Origin: Harmothoe impar
Lineage: Eukaryota; Annelida; Polychaeta; Phyllodocida; Polynoidae
Direction of reading: 5' to 3'
Assembly: GCA_947462335.1 (NCBI GenBank)
Contig: OX381714.1
Coordinates: forward strand, 33,132,025 to 33,196,024
Length of the DNA: 64,000 nucleotides
Position numbers and translations under genes: made by a program. The notes beneath the pieces were generated by a model, which saw nothing but the letters and a program-made list of their open reading frames with translations, did no database searches and was not told where the DNA came from. The stretch's first letter is position 1. Every line of letters begins with the position of its first letter. Shown in pieces: positions 1 to 12,229 of this stretch.

Positions 1-397
1 ATTGGTCGTATCTCTACATGCTGATCTTCCATGCAGGTGTAACAAGAAGAAAGATAATTGCACTTACTATTAAGTTTAATTTTAGAATGTTTTTTAAGAA
101 ACCCTTCCATTTCGCAATCCATCGCCTGGAAATTCATAAGTTTTAGAAGCCACATGGCTTCAGATATGCTGCATGATGTCTTTACACCAATAATCAATGC
201 ATGTTACGAGGGAATGACAATTAGTTAATGCTGTGGAGAATGGTCGTGTTAATTTTTGTGGAAAAGTCATAGCTCTACTACCGTTTAATCAGGGTAATGT
301 ACTGTGCAAGGGTCCAAGACACAGACAAGAGCAAGGCAGCAAAATTATTAAGCATTAAACCAATTACATAATGTTTAGTGCATCATTCTGATTACAG
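1..397. other. Left-edge intron of the NWD-like gene
   Basis: AT-rich sequence with no recognisable exon. The first 37 bases end in CATGCAG|gtgtaa and could be the tail of an exon, but no reading frame gives a recognisable NWD motif. Confidence 0.5.
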
Positions 398-483
398 ATT
401 TCAAAGCTGAGCGGAACTATCTCATCAAGAATGCCTATCCCAAGTTACGAGAGTACTGTCAGGATAGGGGGCTCGACTTCCAG
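398..483 (+). CDS. NWD-like exon a (first visible)
   Basis: The acceptor attacag precedes it and CAG|gtacag ends it. It starts with two bases completing a split codon (a phase-1 donor lies upstream) and reads DFKAERNYLIKNAYPKLREY, the start of the conserved N-terminal NWD module. An earlier coding exon must exist left of base 1. Confidence 0.85.
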
Positions 484-3400
484 GTACAGTAGATCACTTT
501 AACATAGGTGTATGGTTGTATTGCTTTACGTATTTGACATCTAGTAGTACTTATATATAATGATGTATTTGTAACAGATATACCCAGAAGATAATCATCA
601 AGATGGTTTAAATCGATATTATTTGTTATTGGGTGTGATATGCATGATGTATACACCTCTATATCAGCAGAAAGCACTCTGCTTTAAACCCGCAGTTCTT
701 ACTGCACGTCCAGTAACAGTCCCCAGTGGGCACAAAAATCAGTTCAACATTGAATCAATGCTGAATCAACCTTAAATCAACATTGACAACCAATTATTAA
801 TGTTGATTCAATGTCCTGTGCCCACTGGGTCAGAGTCCAGTCGGGACAGGTACTCAGCTCTATATATAGGGGCGCTAGGCCTTTAACATCCATCAAATCA
901 GGAAGCAAAATGATGTAAAAACACTCCTTCAATATGGTCATCCCTGTTGTAATGTCCCCTTGTATGTATACAGGTTGTGGATTTGCGTTGGGGCATCAGC
1001 GACAATTCAACCAATGATCACACGGTGGAGGCACTGTGTTTGAATGAGATCACCAACTGTCAACGGTTTTCCCCTGGACCAAACTTCATTGTGAGTACAA
1101 AAAAATTGACTTTGCTGCCCAAAATTCACTACAGCCTACTTTTACCATTGTCCTTGCCTTTAGCCTGGTATCATACATTGTCTTTCGCCAGGCGTCTTCT
1201 ATTGTCTGGTGTCTGCCATTGCCTTTAGCATGGTGCATGTTGCTTTTAGCTTGGAATGTTCCTCTGCCTCTGGCTTGGTGTTAGCCATGGCCTGTAGCCT
1301 GAGGTCTGGCATAGCCATAAGCCTGAAGACTGGCATTCCCTACAGCCTGAAGTCTGGCATTGCCTGCAGCCTTAGGTCTGGCATTGCCTGCAGCCTGAGG
1401 TCTGGCATTGCCTGTGGCCTGAGCTCTGGCATTGCCTGCAGCCTGAGGTCTGGCATTGCCTGCCGCCTGAGGTCTGGCATTGCCTGCCGCCTGAGGTCTG
1501 GCATTGCCTGCCGCCTGAGGTCTGGCATTGCAGGTGACCTGTGGCCTTTATCTTCTTTGTGGCGCCCTATTTCCCAAACTACTTTTGCCACACTTTTCTG
1601 CCTTTTTGCTTTCTGTTGCAAGGTCTAATATCATTCCTAGCTGCTTTTTTCATGTTTTTTTTAGTCCCCTGCCTTGTTTGACTGGTGTGGCTTGGAGTTA
1701 TTATGTATTATTGCTCGTATTACCTTGTAACACTGATGTTTATTCTACATCCTCTAGGCAATGCTGGGTAACAGGTATGGGTTCTGCCCGATACCCACAA
1801 CCATCCCTGCTGATGAGTTTGAGACCCTGCGCCGCCTGGCAACAGACGCCAACCTCCTCAGTATGTGGTACAAGAAGGATGATAACGCTGTTCCTCCAGC
1901 CTACATACTCCAGGTGATTCAAGTCTCCTGTTGTATACCATGTATTAAGAAAGCGTAATTTTGATCCTGGTTGTGAGCCCATGCCTTAATTTATAATTGG
2001 TGGTCATTTGTGTAATTAGTCAATTATCATACAGGTATAATTTGTCAATTATTCTACAGCTATGATTTGTAAGAAGACTAGTTTTTATTTAACCATTGGT
2101 ATAACACAATTTCCTTTTTTTGATAATAGAATATCTCTACACATATTCCTGACTATGATGGGGAGGACGAGGCTAAGCGCGGAGAAGCCAGGGCTACTTG
2201 GAACAACACCATGCAGCAGCTTCAGCAAACATTGCGGTCAGCAGCGGGTAATGCCCACACTGAAAATGGGATCGACGAGAAACGCTTGCATGAATACAAC
2301 TGCTCAGGTGAGTTTTTGGCACTTTTAGCTTTCCATAACACTAAGCATATAGTGAATCCAGAAAAGTAGAACTTCTTCTGCATATATGACATGGATGTGG
2401 TGAGCACTGACTTTCTAAAAATTATTGTAATTATTGTTTAAAAAGTCAGCTCCAATTTCATGATTACATTTTGCTGCATTCCTTATACTGCAATCAAAAT
2501 GTTAAATCACCATGAAAATAATATATAACCAAGTGCTTCATTCATTTCCAATTTCGTTTCTTACATTTAGCTCATTTACTCAGTCTGTTTTAATCTCAAT
2601 GATCTTTGTCTCTAGTTACCGAACAGGAGGTACAGAAGGGACTGTTAGGGAGTGCGTTCCCAGAGGCCTCATGTCTAGCCTTCTTCCGGGAATTTGAGAA
2701 TATAAACTTCAGCCACAAATCTGCTTGCCGATTCCAGGGTAAGACTCTTAGCTTCTTGATGTGTATATGATGATGTTTATTCCCACCCATGTAGGTAAAG
2801 GCAATATACTGTAGAAGTATCGTGTGCAAAAGAGCAAACTTGGCTTTCATGTTTGTATATCCAATAAAATGTTGTATAACACTAAAAACTTATGGTAATA
2901 AAGTGATGAGTAAACATGGTTGTACTGTGTCCTGCAATAAAAACGAATGCTTTCTACGTCCGTTTGTGGTTGTTTTGTGTGTCAATAAATAACACAAACC
3001 CTATCTCAGACTTACCGTAAATTTCCGCGTATAACCCGCGGGTTATACGCGAACCAAACCTCTGGTGCGGGTTATACAATATTCTCAAAGTATAGGTGCG
3101 GGTAATATGAGGGTTTTTAAACTATAGAACAGTACTAAATTCGATATTTTCAGACCCCATATGCGGGTTATAGGATCCTCCCAAAGTCGGGGTGCGGGTT
3201 ATACGCGAGGTGCGGGTTATACGCGGGAATTTACGGTAATTATTTTTTTCTATTTTAGAAACAAAGTCAGCGGGAGATGCCACAAGTCCTGACATGGACT
3301 GTGTTACAGCAATAACATCACAGGAGAAGAGCATCAAGAAAAAGCTGAGTGCTGACAACCGCCGGAGTTACAGTATCAAGTGGCAGGATGGGGGTGTTCT

Positions 3401-6400
3401 ACCTGATAACCCTGAACACAGCACCTACCTGCAATCCCTGTGTGACGATATTGTGCAAATGGTCAAAGGTCTTGTAGATGAACAAGTGACCCGAGACCAG
3501 GACCAGCGTCGTAAACAAGTCAGCCATGTGGTGTCCATCCCTAAACTTACACCAGACGCCAAACCAAGTCAAGACAAGAAGGGCAAGGCAGGCCGTGGCA
3601 AACAGCAACAGCCGACACCATTTTCTGGAGCTTTTGGTGGCGATGCTATGGCCAGTTTGATGCGAGGTAAGATGCAAATGCAGGGCATCGTAGATGACCA
3701 TAAAGCGATAGAGAAGGGGCATATGCTAAACACTGAGGGAAAGCTCAAAATCCAGCTGCATGCCGATATCCTCCATCACCTCATCTTCTGTAGGAGACGC
3801 TGTGCCGACTTCTGTGGACGTCGTGACGAGCTGGAGCGCATCTGCGAGTTTGTGACGTCACAGGAGGAATCTCCTCCTCTGGTCGTGACGTCACCAGTGG
3901 GTGGAGGGAAGACATCATTCATGGCTAAGGTGGCTGAGATGGGTAAGACCTGGCTGGGGGAACAGACTGTGGTGATCGCACGGTTCCTGGGGACCTCTCC
4001 AGCTAGTTCGGCCTTGCTGCCATTGCTGGGCAGCATTTGCAGCCACATCAGCATAGCCTATGGAGAACCACTACAGCCAAACACCCTCAACCATATTGGA
4101 GCTGTCCAGAAGTACCTCATGGATCTGCTCATGTTGGTAAGTAGATCTAAAGACTCTTTAGTATATTCCTAGTTTGTTTAAGCACCATTTTATTTGTTTC
4201 CCAGAGAGAGAATAAAGCTCAGAGAGAAAGGCACCCTTTGTAAAGGAAACTCTACTACATGTCACCAATCATCACAGGGAAATATGGAACAGTCTGTAAC
4301 TGTATAGGCCCTATTGCCCTAATCTGCCTACATTATTTGATCAGTTCAACATTCGTAAGCAGCATTTTGAAACAAACTCGCTGGTTACATAATTATTACC
4401 ATTGGTTACTGTAATCTGTGCCCCCCTGGACTGCGACCGTGTGTTGTGCAAACTTATGGGTGTGGACCACCAAATTCGACATGGCGACACGGCCTTTTCT
4501 TAAAATCGACAATCGACATGAGGCCTAGTGACATGCGACATGAGGTACAAAAAACTTAGTGACAGGCGACATGAGCAATTCTTAAAATCGACATGGGATA
4601 TGGGCATTATTAAGCGACATTGACATGCGACATGGCCACTTTTAAGATCGACAATCGACATGGGGACCCCCCATCCAGAGCCCCAAACTTGAATTGTCTG
4701 GAGTCAGCATGATAAGCAGAAGCCTTTAAATACATTCCGGACTCTACAAATTCACTTGCAATCACACGCGATCTAAATCCACTTCAAATTTAAACAAACG
4801 TAGACATTTCGTAAAAGCAGAATTGGACAATGGTAGTGTTATTCACTTTCTTATACTAATCTAGAGGTATTAATAATTACTGTATTGTCTACCTTTTCTT
4901 CTTTTAACAGGTATCGCTTGTTCATGGCCAGAGACGTCCCTTAATGATACTACTTGACTCCATAGAGGGGTTATCTCTTGCGGACAACCCACATCTACTT
5001 CACTGGCTTCCAAAACACACACCCGCCAATATCAAGGTTGGTAACAATCGGTTATCATGGTTGTTTTATATGTCATCCAATTCTGTAGTAATATTATATA
5101 TGTGATAACAAACTAGCTTCGTATAATTAACAGTCAGGTGTTTGTGGGGATTTACCTCCACACCATAACTCTTGATGAATAGAAATGATAGTCTGTTTTT
5201 AAGATTTTCTCCAGTTCAGTTAAAAAACCTGCTGAGTAAAAAGAACACCTTAAAAAACAATTATCATGGTTGTTTTACAAGCCGGTAATACACCCCGTCT
5301 CATACGAATTATTGAAACCTAGCCCTGCCATTAGCCACAGGTTTGCAAACAACATACATTGATCATTTACCAAGTTAATGTCATTACCCATTGCCAACCA
5401 ACATTAATCTCTATTACCATTAACTACTTACTCCTTTACAGATCATCATCTCCATCACCCCTGAGGTGAACAATGGCCTGGAGCATGCCTGTGCACACCT
5501 ACAGATCAATGACATCTTCCTCAATCTGCACCTCCAACCGTTAACTGCTGAAGACGCTGCAGAGCTCATCACGCTCTACCCGGGCCAACACCAAAGAGCA
5601 CTTAGTGAAAAACAGAAAAACAAACTGCTGATGAAGGCTGAGGCCTTACCTGCCCCTCTGCTGTTAAAGCTCTGGTTAGATCAGTCATGTCTCTGGAGGT
5701 CTTACACAACAGAACTTACTCTACCAGGGACAATCAATGAGGCCGTGCAGGAGATCTTTGATCGCCTCGAGCAGAAGTTCGGCAAGGTGTTTGTCTCAGC
5801 TGCTCTAGGGTATTTGACAATCTGTTTGGATGGTATTAGTGAGGTTGAGCTGGAGAATGCACTCTCTGCAAATGATGACGTCATGAACGAAGTGTACAAA
5901 TACCACAACCCACCACTGGAAGGGATTGTTCGTATACCTCCCCTGATGTGGAAGAGAATGTATCATGACCTACAGGAGTATATTGTGGAGAACCAGACGC
6001 CCGACCGTACCATCTTATCTTGGTATCACAAACAATTTGCTCAGGTTGCTGAGGAGCGATACGCTAAGGGTGAGGCAGGATTACGACTCCATGCTGACTT
6101 GGCAAAGATCTTTTTAGTTGAGGACAAACTGTGCTCCACTATTGTGTTAAGCCAAAGAAATTTGACCATCGAGAATGCCGACCGGCTAGTTGATCCTCAG
6201 GTTCTCAAACCATCGAATCGGAGGAAAATGATGACTGTCTGCTATCATCTGAGCAAAAGTGGAGATGCTGATGGATTCAAACGTGAGGTTCTGTGTAACC
6301 TCAGGTTCCTCCAGTGTTTGTATCGTGGCATCTTTAACAAGCAGCAACAGATGCATGCTGCAGCCCAGATCTGGCATATACTAGCAGACATTGATGAGGA

Positions 6401-9400
6401 GGCCACCCTAGTTGTTGGTGCTCTGAGGCTCATCAACCCATTGGTACGACGGGACCTCCAACTCCTACCAGTCCAGCTGCTGAATCAGTTGGTCCCATAC
6501 ACCCAACGCTATCCGCATATAGCTAACCTGTGCCAGCAAGCTGAGGAATCAGTGAGAAGTGCCAAGAAGGTCACTTTGTTGCCGCTGATTGGAAATGTAG
6601 AGAATGAGTCCTCTCCGGTGAACTGGTACTTTGAGGGTCCTACTCGAATCATCAATCAGAGTCAGGATGGCACTACCCTCCTCCTTGGGTACAAATCTAA
6701 GAATCGCAATGGTCTTCTCTGTAGCATATTCGACATACAAAGCAGTCAGGTGACCCACACTATCTGCAAAACTAAATCACTGGAGAGAGATACACTCTTC
6801 TCTGGTGCCTTAGCCAGAAACAACCGCCGTGCTTACCTCTTGTGCAAGGATAACTATGTGGTGTATTCCATTCTGGATGGAGGTGACAGTAAGGTGTTTG
6901 TGGCAACGAACAATGTCAATGGTGCCGGTTCCCTTCATGAATGTATGGTGGCTTCTAGAAATGACAAAATGCTTGTCCTGGCTGGCCCGGCTAGACTTGC
7001 AATGTTTGAGGATAAAAGCAATATCTTTGACGAACCTGAATTCCGGGTAGGTATTCCGCTCTTCATGTACCTTGTTAATAGCTTATATTCAATTTAGTTC
7101 CTCAAGTTTTGTTACTTATGACATGATGTCTGTATAAGGCTGAAAAGTACTAGTAAGTCAATAAAATGTTGCCTATGAATAATAATCTTTAATCCCTCCA
7201 AACAGCACCCAGGAACTGAACATTCGCGACTGGTGCAAATCTGGGAAAGCCACTAAAACAGGCACATGATATTCTCAAAAATATCTTGTGTATTTTCTGG
7301 TGTTCTAGTGACTTCCCCAGATTTACTCCAATTGTGAACATTCAATTCCCAGGTGCTGTTTGGAGGGATGCTATTGTCATCAAGGTCATATAAACACAGC
7401 TGGATTGCATGAGGATTCAATCTTTGAAGTGATTCATCACTCTTGCAGGTGAGACGTGCAATGAACTTCGCAGGGGCTAAAGCCACAACGAACATCATCT
7501 TCACTGATGACGAGACAGGCAGCATCTCCTCCCACACGATACAAGGAAAGAAACACACAAGCGGGGCGATCGCCCGCTGGACCTTTGACAGCCAAGATCC
7601 TTGTGAGAAGCTGGGTCTGCCGGAGCCCATTCCTCCAGGGTGTCTCCAGCGGCTGTCGGGCATGAGTCAGCCTGATTGTGTACTGGTGGCCTGTACTGAT
7701 GGCAAGCTCTATACTATCTGTATGAGCTCCTGCACTGTGCTACTGGAGATCAGGAACTCTGTCGGCCTACGGGGGAAGAATCTCCTGCTGGACTTGCACC
7801 CTGATGGTAAGGTAGCGGCTGTGGGGAGCAGGGAACAGACGGCTGTAGCGCTGTTTGATCTCACAGAGGAGAAGATGACAGGTCACGTGGAGATCAGTCA
7901 GAATGCGCATGCGCTTAGACTGGGTCCAGATAAGAACCACCTGACAGTGCTCAGGCGGGATGGCATCTTGAAGCTGTACAAGGTGGATGGGCTACAGGAG
8001 GTGGCCTCTGTGTCGGCTCATACTGAGGACGCCACTTCCTTGTTCTGTCCAGATACTGGCCACATCCTCACCTGTGCCTACGATAAGACGCTGAAGCAGT
8101 TTGAACTGAATAGACTCTTAGGAGAGACAGGAAATTGCGCCTCGATATCCAGTGAACAGGCCCTGAAGCGGATAGAGTACACAGATGTTGACACCTTCAG
8201 TATTGTAGATCCTACAACCATCATCACAGGTGAGTTGTAAACCTTTAAGGGCCGCATATTCCTTTAAATAAGTATGCCCTTTATTGGCACTGTGCATAAA
8301 TGCAGCCGTGGTGAGAAACTTGCCAGCACTGCATAGATGCATTACGCTGACACTGTGAGATTGATAACCCCTGAAGGGTCAGCCTGACACTTGAATGTAG
8401 CCCTGGCAAGTAACTTGCCATGGCTGCATGAATACATCATGTATTAATACAGGGTGGCCAGATTCACTAGCCATGCATTAATGCACCATGGCGGGTCAAA
8501 TATGCATATACAATTCATGCATGTCTTAAGTATATTTCAGGTTTCACTGATAAGGGAAAGGGAAGCAACACTTTGCCACCAAAGTACTCACTTTTGAGTC
8601 ATTCAGGCACTGTCTGACTCTAAAAGTGGTCATTTTGGTGTCAGATGAATGGCGGCCCGCGACAATCTTTCATTGTCCTGTGCTCTCCTGCTAGACTCTT
8701 ATCATTATTAGGCCTTATGCTTCATTATTATGTACGAGCTTGACTCTATTAGATCAATTTAGTACATTTATTTTAAATATCGTGGCAATTCAGTTCTGAT
8801 TGAGTAGCGGCAGGGTCACCATTGTGCTCTCCAAACCTCACTATATCTTGGTGAATTCAATTCCTTGTGTTTTTTTTCTAAACAGGCCACAGAGATGCAT
8901 CACCAAGACTATGGTCTGTTGAGTCTGGAGAGGAGCTGAAAACGCTGGCACCTGCAAATGTAGGTTCTGCAGTTACGTGCATCGTTGCAAAATCAACGAG
9001 GGTCATGTCTCTGGACCAACCCTCAAAGACTGTGAGGCAGTGGGAATGGCCGTCAGCCAAGCCTGTTAAACTGCTCCCTGGCATCAAGGATGTGTTAAGT
9101 ATGACAGCATCAGTTGATGGTGAGTTGGTGGTATGCGTGTGCGAGCACACCCCTGGAACAATGGTCTTTGTTTACAACCCTGAGAAGCACCTGGAAATCG
9201 GCAGAATCATTCTCACCGAGAAAATACCAAAGACCGCTCGAGCCTACCTCACCAAAAACTCTCGCTATCTGATTTGCCTCATGGAGAAATTTGATAAGGA
9301 TGAAGATGACCATGAGATTAGGATTCCTGGAGCACTTACTGTGGATTTGAGCAAACATGGAGATCAGGATGCCAGTTGGTTAGAGAGGGAAGTAGAAACA

Positions 9401-10222
9401 CTTACCACCCTGGACACTGAGCTGTTTGTATTAGGGGGTGAAGGTGTGGTGGTGGTGTGGCAACCACCCAAGACGGCTGGTCTCTACAACATGAAGAGCT
9501 ATGGGAACTGGTTGAAGCATGCAACGCTGTCTACGTCAAAGAAGGGTAACCAGGACGATGACGTCTTGGTGACGTGTCTGGCTACGTCACCTGATGACAG
9601 GCAGGTGGTGACGGCTGCAGAGAATGGAACGCTGGGATTGTGGCATAACGTTTTGCAGAAAAGCATGGCTGACAAGACGAAGGGAATCCTGCTGAAGAAA
9701 CACTCTAATACTGTAAGTTGTAGTACTGTGTGTTAAAAGTTAAATATAGTGAATGAAAACGAATTGATTAAAACATCCCTGCTGTATCACCCTTTCTATT
9801 TCACAATTATCCTTTAATGTATGCAGTCATATACCCTATCTTGATATTGCTAAGAGCCTGATAATAATTATTTTTGCAAGTGCATACAAGTATACCCATA
9901 CCGTCCGCGAACACTGCTATGTGAAAAAGGCAGTTTGCTTTGAAAATATATTTCATCACTTGATAACACTTATTTTCCTTTTTCATGACAGGTAACCTGT
10001 GTCATGTTTTCCCCTGATGGAAAATACCTAGCCTCTGGATCAACGGACAAGACGTTAATACTATGGGACCCATCCTCAGGGGCGGCCATTGCCCAGATGC
10101 ACACGCATGCGCGGGTTCAGAGCATTGACTTTTTCCCCGATAGCAAGAAGGTGGTTTCACTCCTGAAAGGAACAGGCATGTCTCGATTAGGGGTGTGGAC
10201 CCTGGTAGGCACAGAGACATAA
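398..10222 (+). CDS. NACHT and WD-repeat protein, NWD1/NWD2-like (5' end outside window)
   Basis: Eleven exons join without a frame break: 398-483, 974-1090, 1758-1913, 2130-2307, 2616-2738, 3259-4136, 4911-5036, 5442-7046, 7449-8229, 8886-9712, 9992-10222 (stop TAA), giving about 1701 residues. The N-terminal part resembles the NWD/TEP1-type module (AERNYLIKNAYPKLREYC, then VVDLRWGIS, then GNRYGFCPIP). A NACHT NTPase follows, with a P-loop SPVGGGKTS near residue 430 and Walker B LMILLDSIE near 523-531. A helical region comes next, then a C-terminal WD40 propeller (last blade has FSPDGKYLASGSTDKTLILWD). Family knowledge: STAND ATPases that use the NACHT as an oligomerisation switch and the WD propeller as sensor or scaffold. 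The length fits vertebrate NWD1/NWD2 (roughly 1.5-1.75 thousand residues). The first P-loop position is Ser rather than the usual Gly. Whether it is orthologous to NWD1, NWD2 or a lineage expansion cannot be decided here. Confidence 0.88.
722..830. mobile_element. MITE with CCCAGTGGGCACA termini
   Basis: A 109-bp palindromic element in intron a/b. The left end CCCAGTGGGCACA is mirrored by TGTGCCCACTGGG at the right, and the interior repeats TTGAATCAA/TTGATTCAA-like words on both arms. No internal coding. The superfamily is not assigned. Confidence 0.75.
974..1090 (+). CDS. NWD-like exon b
   Basis: 39 codons in phase 0 between tatacag and gtgagt. It carries VVDLRWGIS, the hallmark strand of the N-terminal module in NWD and NPHP3-like proteins. 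Confidence 0.85.
1235..1545. repeat. 24-bp minisatellite in an NWD-like intron
   Basis: About a dozen imperfect units of GCCTGAGGTCTGGCATTGCC type. Because 24 is a multiple of three, the array keeps open frames on both strands (an 8-residue repeat RSGIACSL on +); these are not genes. Confidence 0.85.
1758..1913 (+). CDS. NWD-like exon c
   Basis: 52 codons in phase 0 between cctctag and gtgatt. Contains GNRYGFCPIP and EFETLRRLA, then an acidic WYKKDDNAVPPAY stretch typical of the family. Confidence 0.85.
2130..2307 (+). CDS. NWD-like exon d
   Basis: The acceptor is aatag and the donor CAG|gtgagt. 59 codons plus one base; a charged, predicted helical linker (NNTMQQLQQTLR). Confidence 0.75.
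2616..2738 (+). CDS. NWD-like exon e
   Basis: The acceptor is ctctag and the donor CAGG|gtaaga; phase 1 in and phase 1 out. It encodes LAFFREFENINFSHK, which fits the linker between the N-terminal module and NACHT in NWD proteins. Confidence 0.75.
3012..3239. mobile_element. MITE with TTACCGTAAATT..CCCGCG termini beside an acceptor
   Basis: A 228-bp inverted-repeat element. The left end TTACCGTAAATTTCCGCG matches the reverse complement of the right end with one mismatch. The interior repeats GCGGGTTATACGCG words. The ends allow a TA target duplication. Its right end lies 19 bp before exon f at 3259, next to the polypyrimidine tract. Confidence 0.8.
3259..4136 (+). CDS. NWD-like exon f, contains P-loop
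   Basis: The acceptor is tattttag and the donor TTG|gtaagt. About 292 residues. A Lys/Gln-rich spacer (DKKGKAGRGKQQQP) precedes the NACHT start (FCGRRDELERICEFV) and the P-loop at nt 3890-3916. Confidence 0.88.
4457..4683. mobile_element. CGACATG-word element, copy 1 (hAT-like, non-autonomous)
   Basis: A 227-bp element made of repeated CGACATG / TTAAAATCGACA words. It is bounded by the 8-bp direct repeats CAAACTTA (4449-4456) and CAAACTTG (4684-4691), 7 of 8 identical, and has weak terminal inversion (GGGTGTGGA against GGCTCTGGA). It lies in the NWD-like intron f/g. No coding capacity. Confidence 0.65.
4911..5036 (+). CDS. NWD-like exon g, Walker B
   Basis: 42 codons in phase 0 between cttttaacag and gttggt. 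Encodes RRPLMILLDSIEGL, the hydrophobic strand ending in the Walker B acidic residues. Confidence 0.85.
5442..7046 (+). CDS. NWD-like exon h, NACHT C-terminus and helical domain
   Basis: 535 codons in phase 0 between cctttacag and CGG|gtaggt. Begins IIISITPEV (the sensor strand of NACHT), continues through helical repeats (LYPGQHQRAL, QEIFDRLEQKFG) and enters the first WD-like strands. Confidence 0.88.
7449..8229 (+). CDS. NWD-like exon i, WD repeats
   Basis: The acceptor is tcttgcag and the donor ACAG|gtgagt. 260 codons plus one base of WD40 blades (LLLDLHPDGKVAAVGSREQT, LTCAYDKTLKQFEL). Confidence 0.85.
8238..8502. mobile_element. CCCTTTAAGGGCCGCAT MITE, copy 1
   Basis: Inside NWD-like intron i/j. 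The left end reads ACCTTTAAGGGCCGCAT; the right end is a degraded inverse. The middle has inverted ATGCAGCC / GGCTGCAT blocks with GCATGATGCAT-like words, shared with the copies at 23.3, 31.2, 41.0, 46.9 and 49.3 kb. Confidence 0.65.
8886..9712 (+). CDS. NWD-like exon j, WD repeats
   Basis: The acceptor is aaacag and the donor ACT|gtaagt. 275 codons after the two bases that complete the split Gly. Opens with GHRDASPRLWSVESGEELKT, a classical blade; later TCLATSPDDRQVVTAAENGT. Confidence 0.88.
9992..10222 (+). CDS. NWD-like last exon
   Basis: The acceptor is catgacag. 76 codons and the stop TAA at 10220-10222. Contains VMFSPDGKYLASGSTDKTL and ends GVWTLVGTET. Confidence 0.88.
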   Translation, partial: VTCVMFSPDGKYLASGSTDKTLILWDPSSGAAIAQMHTHARVQSIDFFPDSKKVVSLLKGTGMSRLGVWTLVGTET

Positions 10223-10521
10223 TATGTATAGATGTACATGAAAGGCACTGACGACGATACTTGGTTGAGTTGAAGATATTCTGTACAAACATTAGATATA
10301 CAAATTCTGTGATATCCTCAGGCCGTTACTATATATACACAACAATCATCTTCACACTTGAACGTTATATATGGAACTATTATATGTGAATAAGTAGTTG
10401 ATGCATAGATATAACTGAATCATCCCAGGAAGCTTTTCCATGTCAAACCCTTTGCGACATGGGCTATGGTTTTCAATATAGGTATATTTTTGCATTATAC
10501 GTTGTTGCTGTTCCTATACAT

Positions 10522-10595
10522 AATAAAAGTGTTATAGATTAAACTGTTCATCAACAGTGTTGTCTTGCATACAATGGTTAGAGTAGTTAAATAAA
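10522..10595 (+). promoter_or_regulatory. Candidate polyadenylation signals of the NWD-like gene
   Basis: AATAAA occurs at 10522-10527 and again at 10590-10595, 300-370 bp after the stop codon, in AT-rich 3' UTR-like sequence. Position and hexamer are the only evidence. Confidence 0.5.
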
Positions 10596-10789
10596 GTTAA
10601 CCTGTTTCACTTAAAGCTGGGCCGTCACTTGAAGTATAGTTATACAGCTACCAACTCATTTCGAAATTCGCGAATTTAATTACACGCAAAATTTTACTTT
10701 TAGTAAATTCGCTACAAGTAAAAGTGGCTACACCCGAAAATATCTACGTCTACGGAAACGTGGTGATGTGTGAAAGAATGTGCGATTCA

Positions 10790-11410
10790 ATCATACCAAT
10801 AGCAAAACTGCATCTGGGCTCTGGGTTCGTCCAAATCCCACCAGAGGGCCCCACCTGGACAGGCACAAGGATAGAATGGTAGCTCTAGATAACGAGGGAA
10901 CGTGGAATGAGTGTAGTCGGCCATCTCCACAAAGTGATACAATGTATGATAATATGGTAAACAGAATATTTTCCCATACGTATATAAGCAGTATTCAATG
11001 CCATTATGTCTGTGATATGGTGGGTAGACACAATTAAAAACATATACCTTCTGCTTTAGTGATGGTGTAAAGTCAATATAAGTAAAGACTTACTTTTAGA
11101 CTGATCTAATCTACACATTTTTAATAAAGACGCATAATCGGAAACCTAGTTAAAACGTGTTTTAATCAGACTAATAGCAGAGCGGAACCGGGTTCTTCCA
11201 GATAGCATAGAACGAGGGAACACCGAATGGGTGTGGTCAATCTTTTTCACAATGTAACGCGATATCAATATTGGTAGGAATATTTTCAAACTAATAAGAC
11301 GTATTCAACGCTGTCCTGATTGTTGTATATTATTAAAGGGAAAACCATAACGTCATTTAACTTCACGGTGTAGCTTCACTGTGTAGTCATACTTACTTTA
11401 TCATTCAACA
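10790..11410. repeat. Degenerate tandem duplication downstream of the NWD-like gene
   Basis: Unit 1 (10790-11167) and unit 2 (11168-about 11410) share, in the same order, AATAGCA, GGGTTC, AACGAGGGAA, TGGTCAAT-like and TATTCAA blocks and a terminal ACTTACTTT block. Unit 2 is shorter and diverged. No open frame survives in both. Confidence 0.55.
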
Positions 11411-12229
11411 GACGATTCCCTGCATGTGACAAAACAGTACTTTGTGGAAAGACAATGGAGAGGAGCCAGAGGTAAATATTTACAGCGAACCAAAAGAAAA
11501 AGATAGAGCCTGCGGACAATGCTCCCCAAAACACTCTGGTAGATTGAGGACAGGGACACATGCGTCTTTGTTCAAATTACATTGTGACGACATGTGTCAC
11601 TAAACAAGACATTTGTCACTTTGTAGACCATCAAAATCAAATGTGACATTATGGCATTATAGATTATAACATAATACATTGGCTACACTGCCTTGCACAA
11701 GGGTTGATAGGGTACATGTATACACATGCCCCACTGATGGCAGACCGATTCATGATGATAATCCAGCCACATGCGTAACCATAGACTAAATATTTGTATC
11801 CAAGTCCTACCTAGCAAACCTGCCATTGTCACGATTGTGCAGGCCAGTGTTATCATCTCCCAAAGTTATAGATCATAACAGTAAGCCATAGTACCCTAGT
11901 AGCAAACACACTGTGGCCCCGGACGGGGCCAGACTGTGTTTGCAAGTCTGGCCCGGAGTGGGCTAACCGACGGGCTCCCGTCGGTTTAGGGCACTGGGCT
12001 TTGGTCTGGCCCTGTGCGGGCTTCCCATGTTGGGCGCAGATCAGGTTTTGGTCGGGAAGCCCACTTTGGGCTCAGATCAGTTTTTGGACGGGCTTCCCAC
12101 TTTGGGCTCAGATTGGTTTTTGGACGGGCTGAAAGTGGGTTCAGATCGGTTTTAGGACGGGTTGAAAGCGGGCTTAGATCGGTTTTGGACGGATTGAAAG
12201 CGGGCTAAGATCGGATAATTATGGATTTT

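Noticed and set aside
1209..1628. Open frames on both strands with RSGIACSL / RRQAMPDL repeats
   Set aside because: A 24-bp minisatellite keeps all frames open; it lies in an intron bounded by two good NWD-like exons.
12014..12208. Open frame with repeated GRASHFGLR
   Set aside because: Translation of the modular arm of the foldback element.
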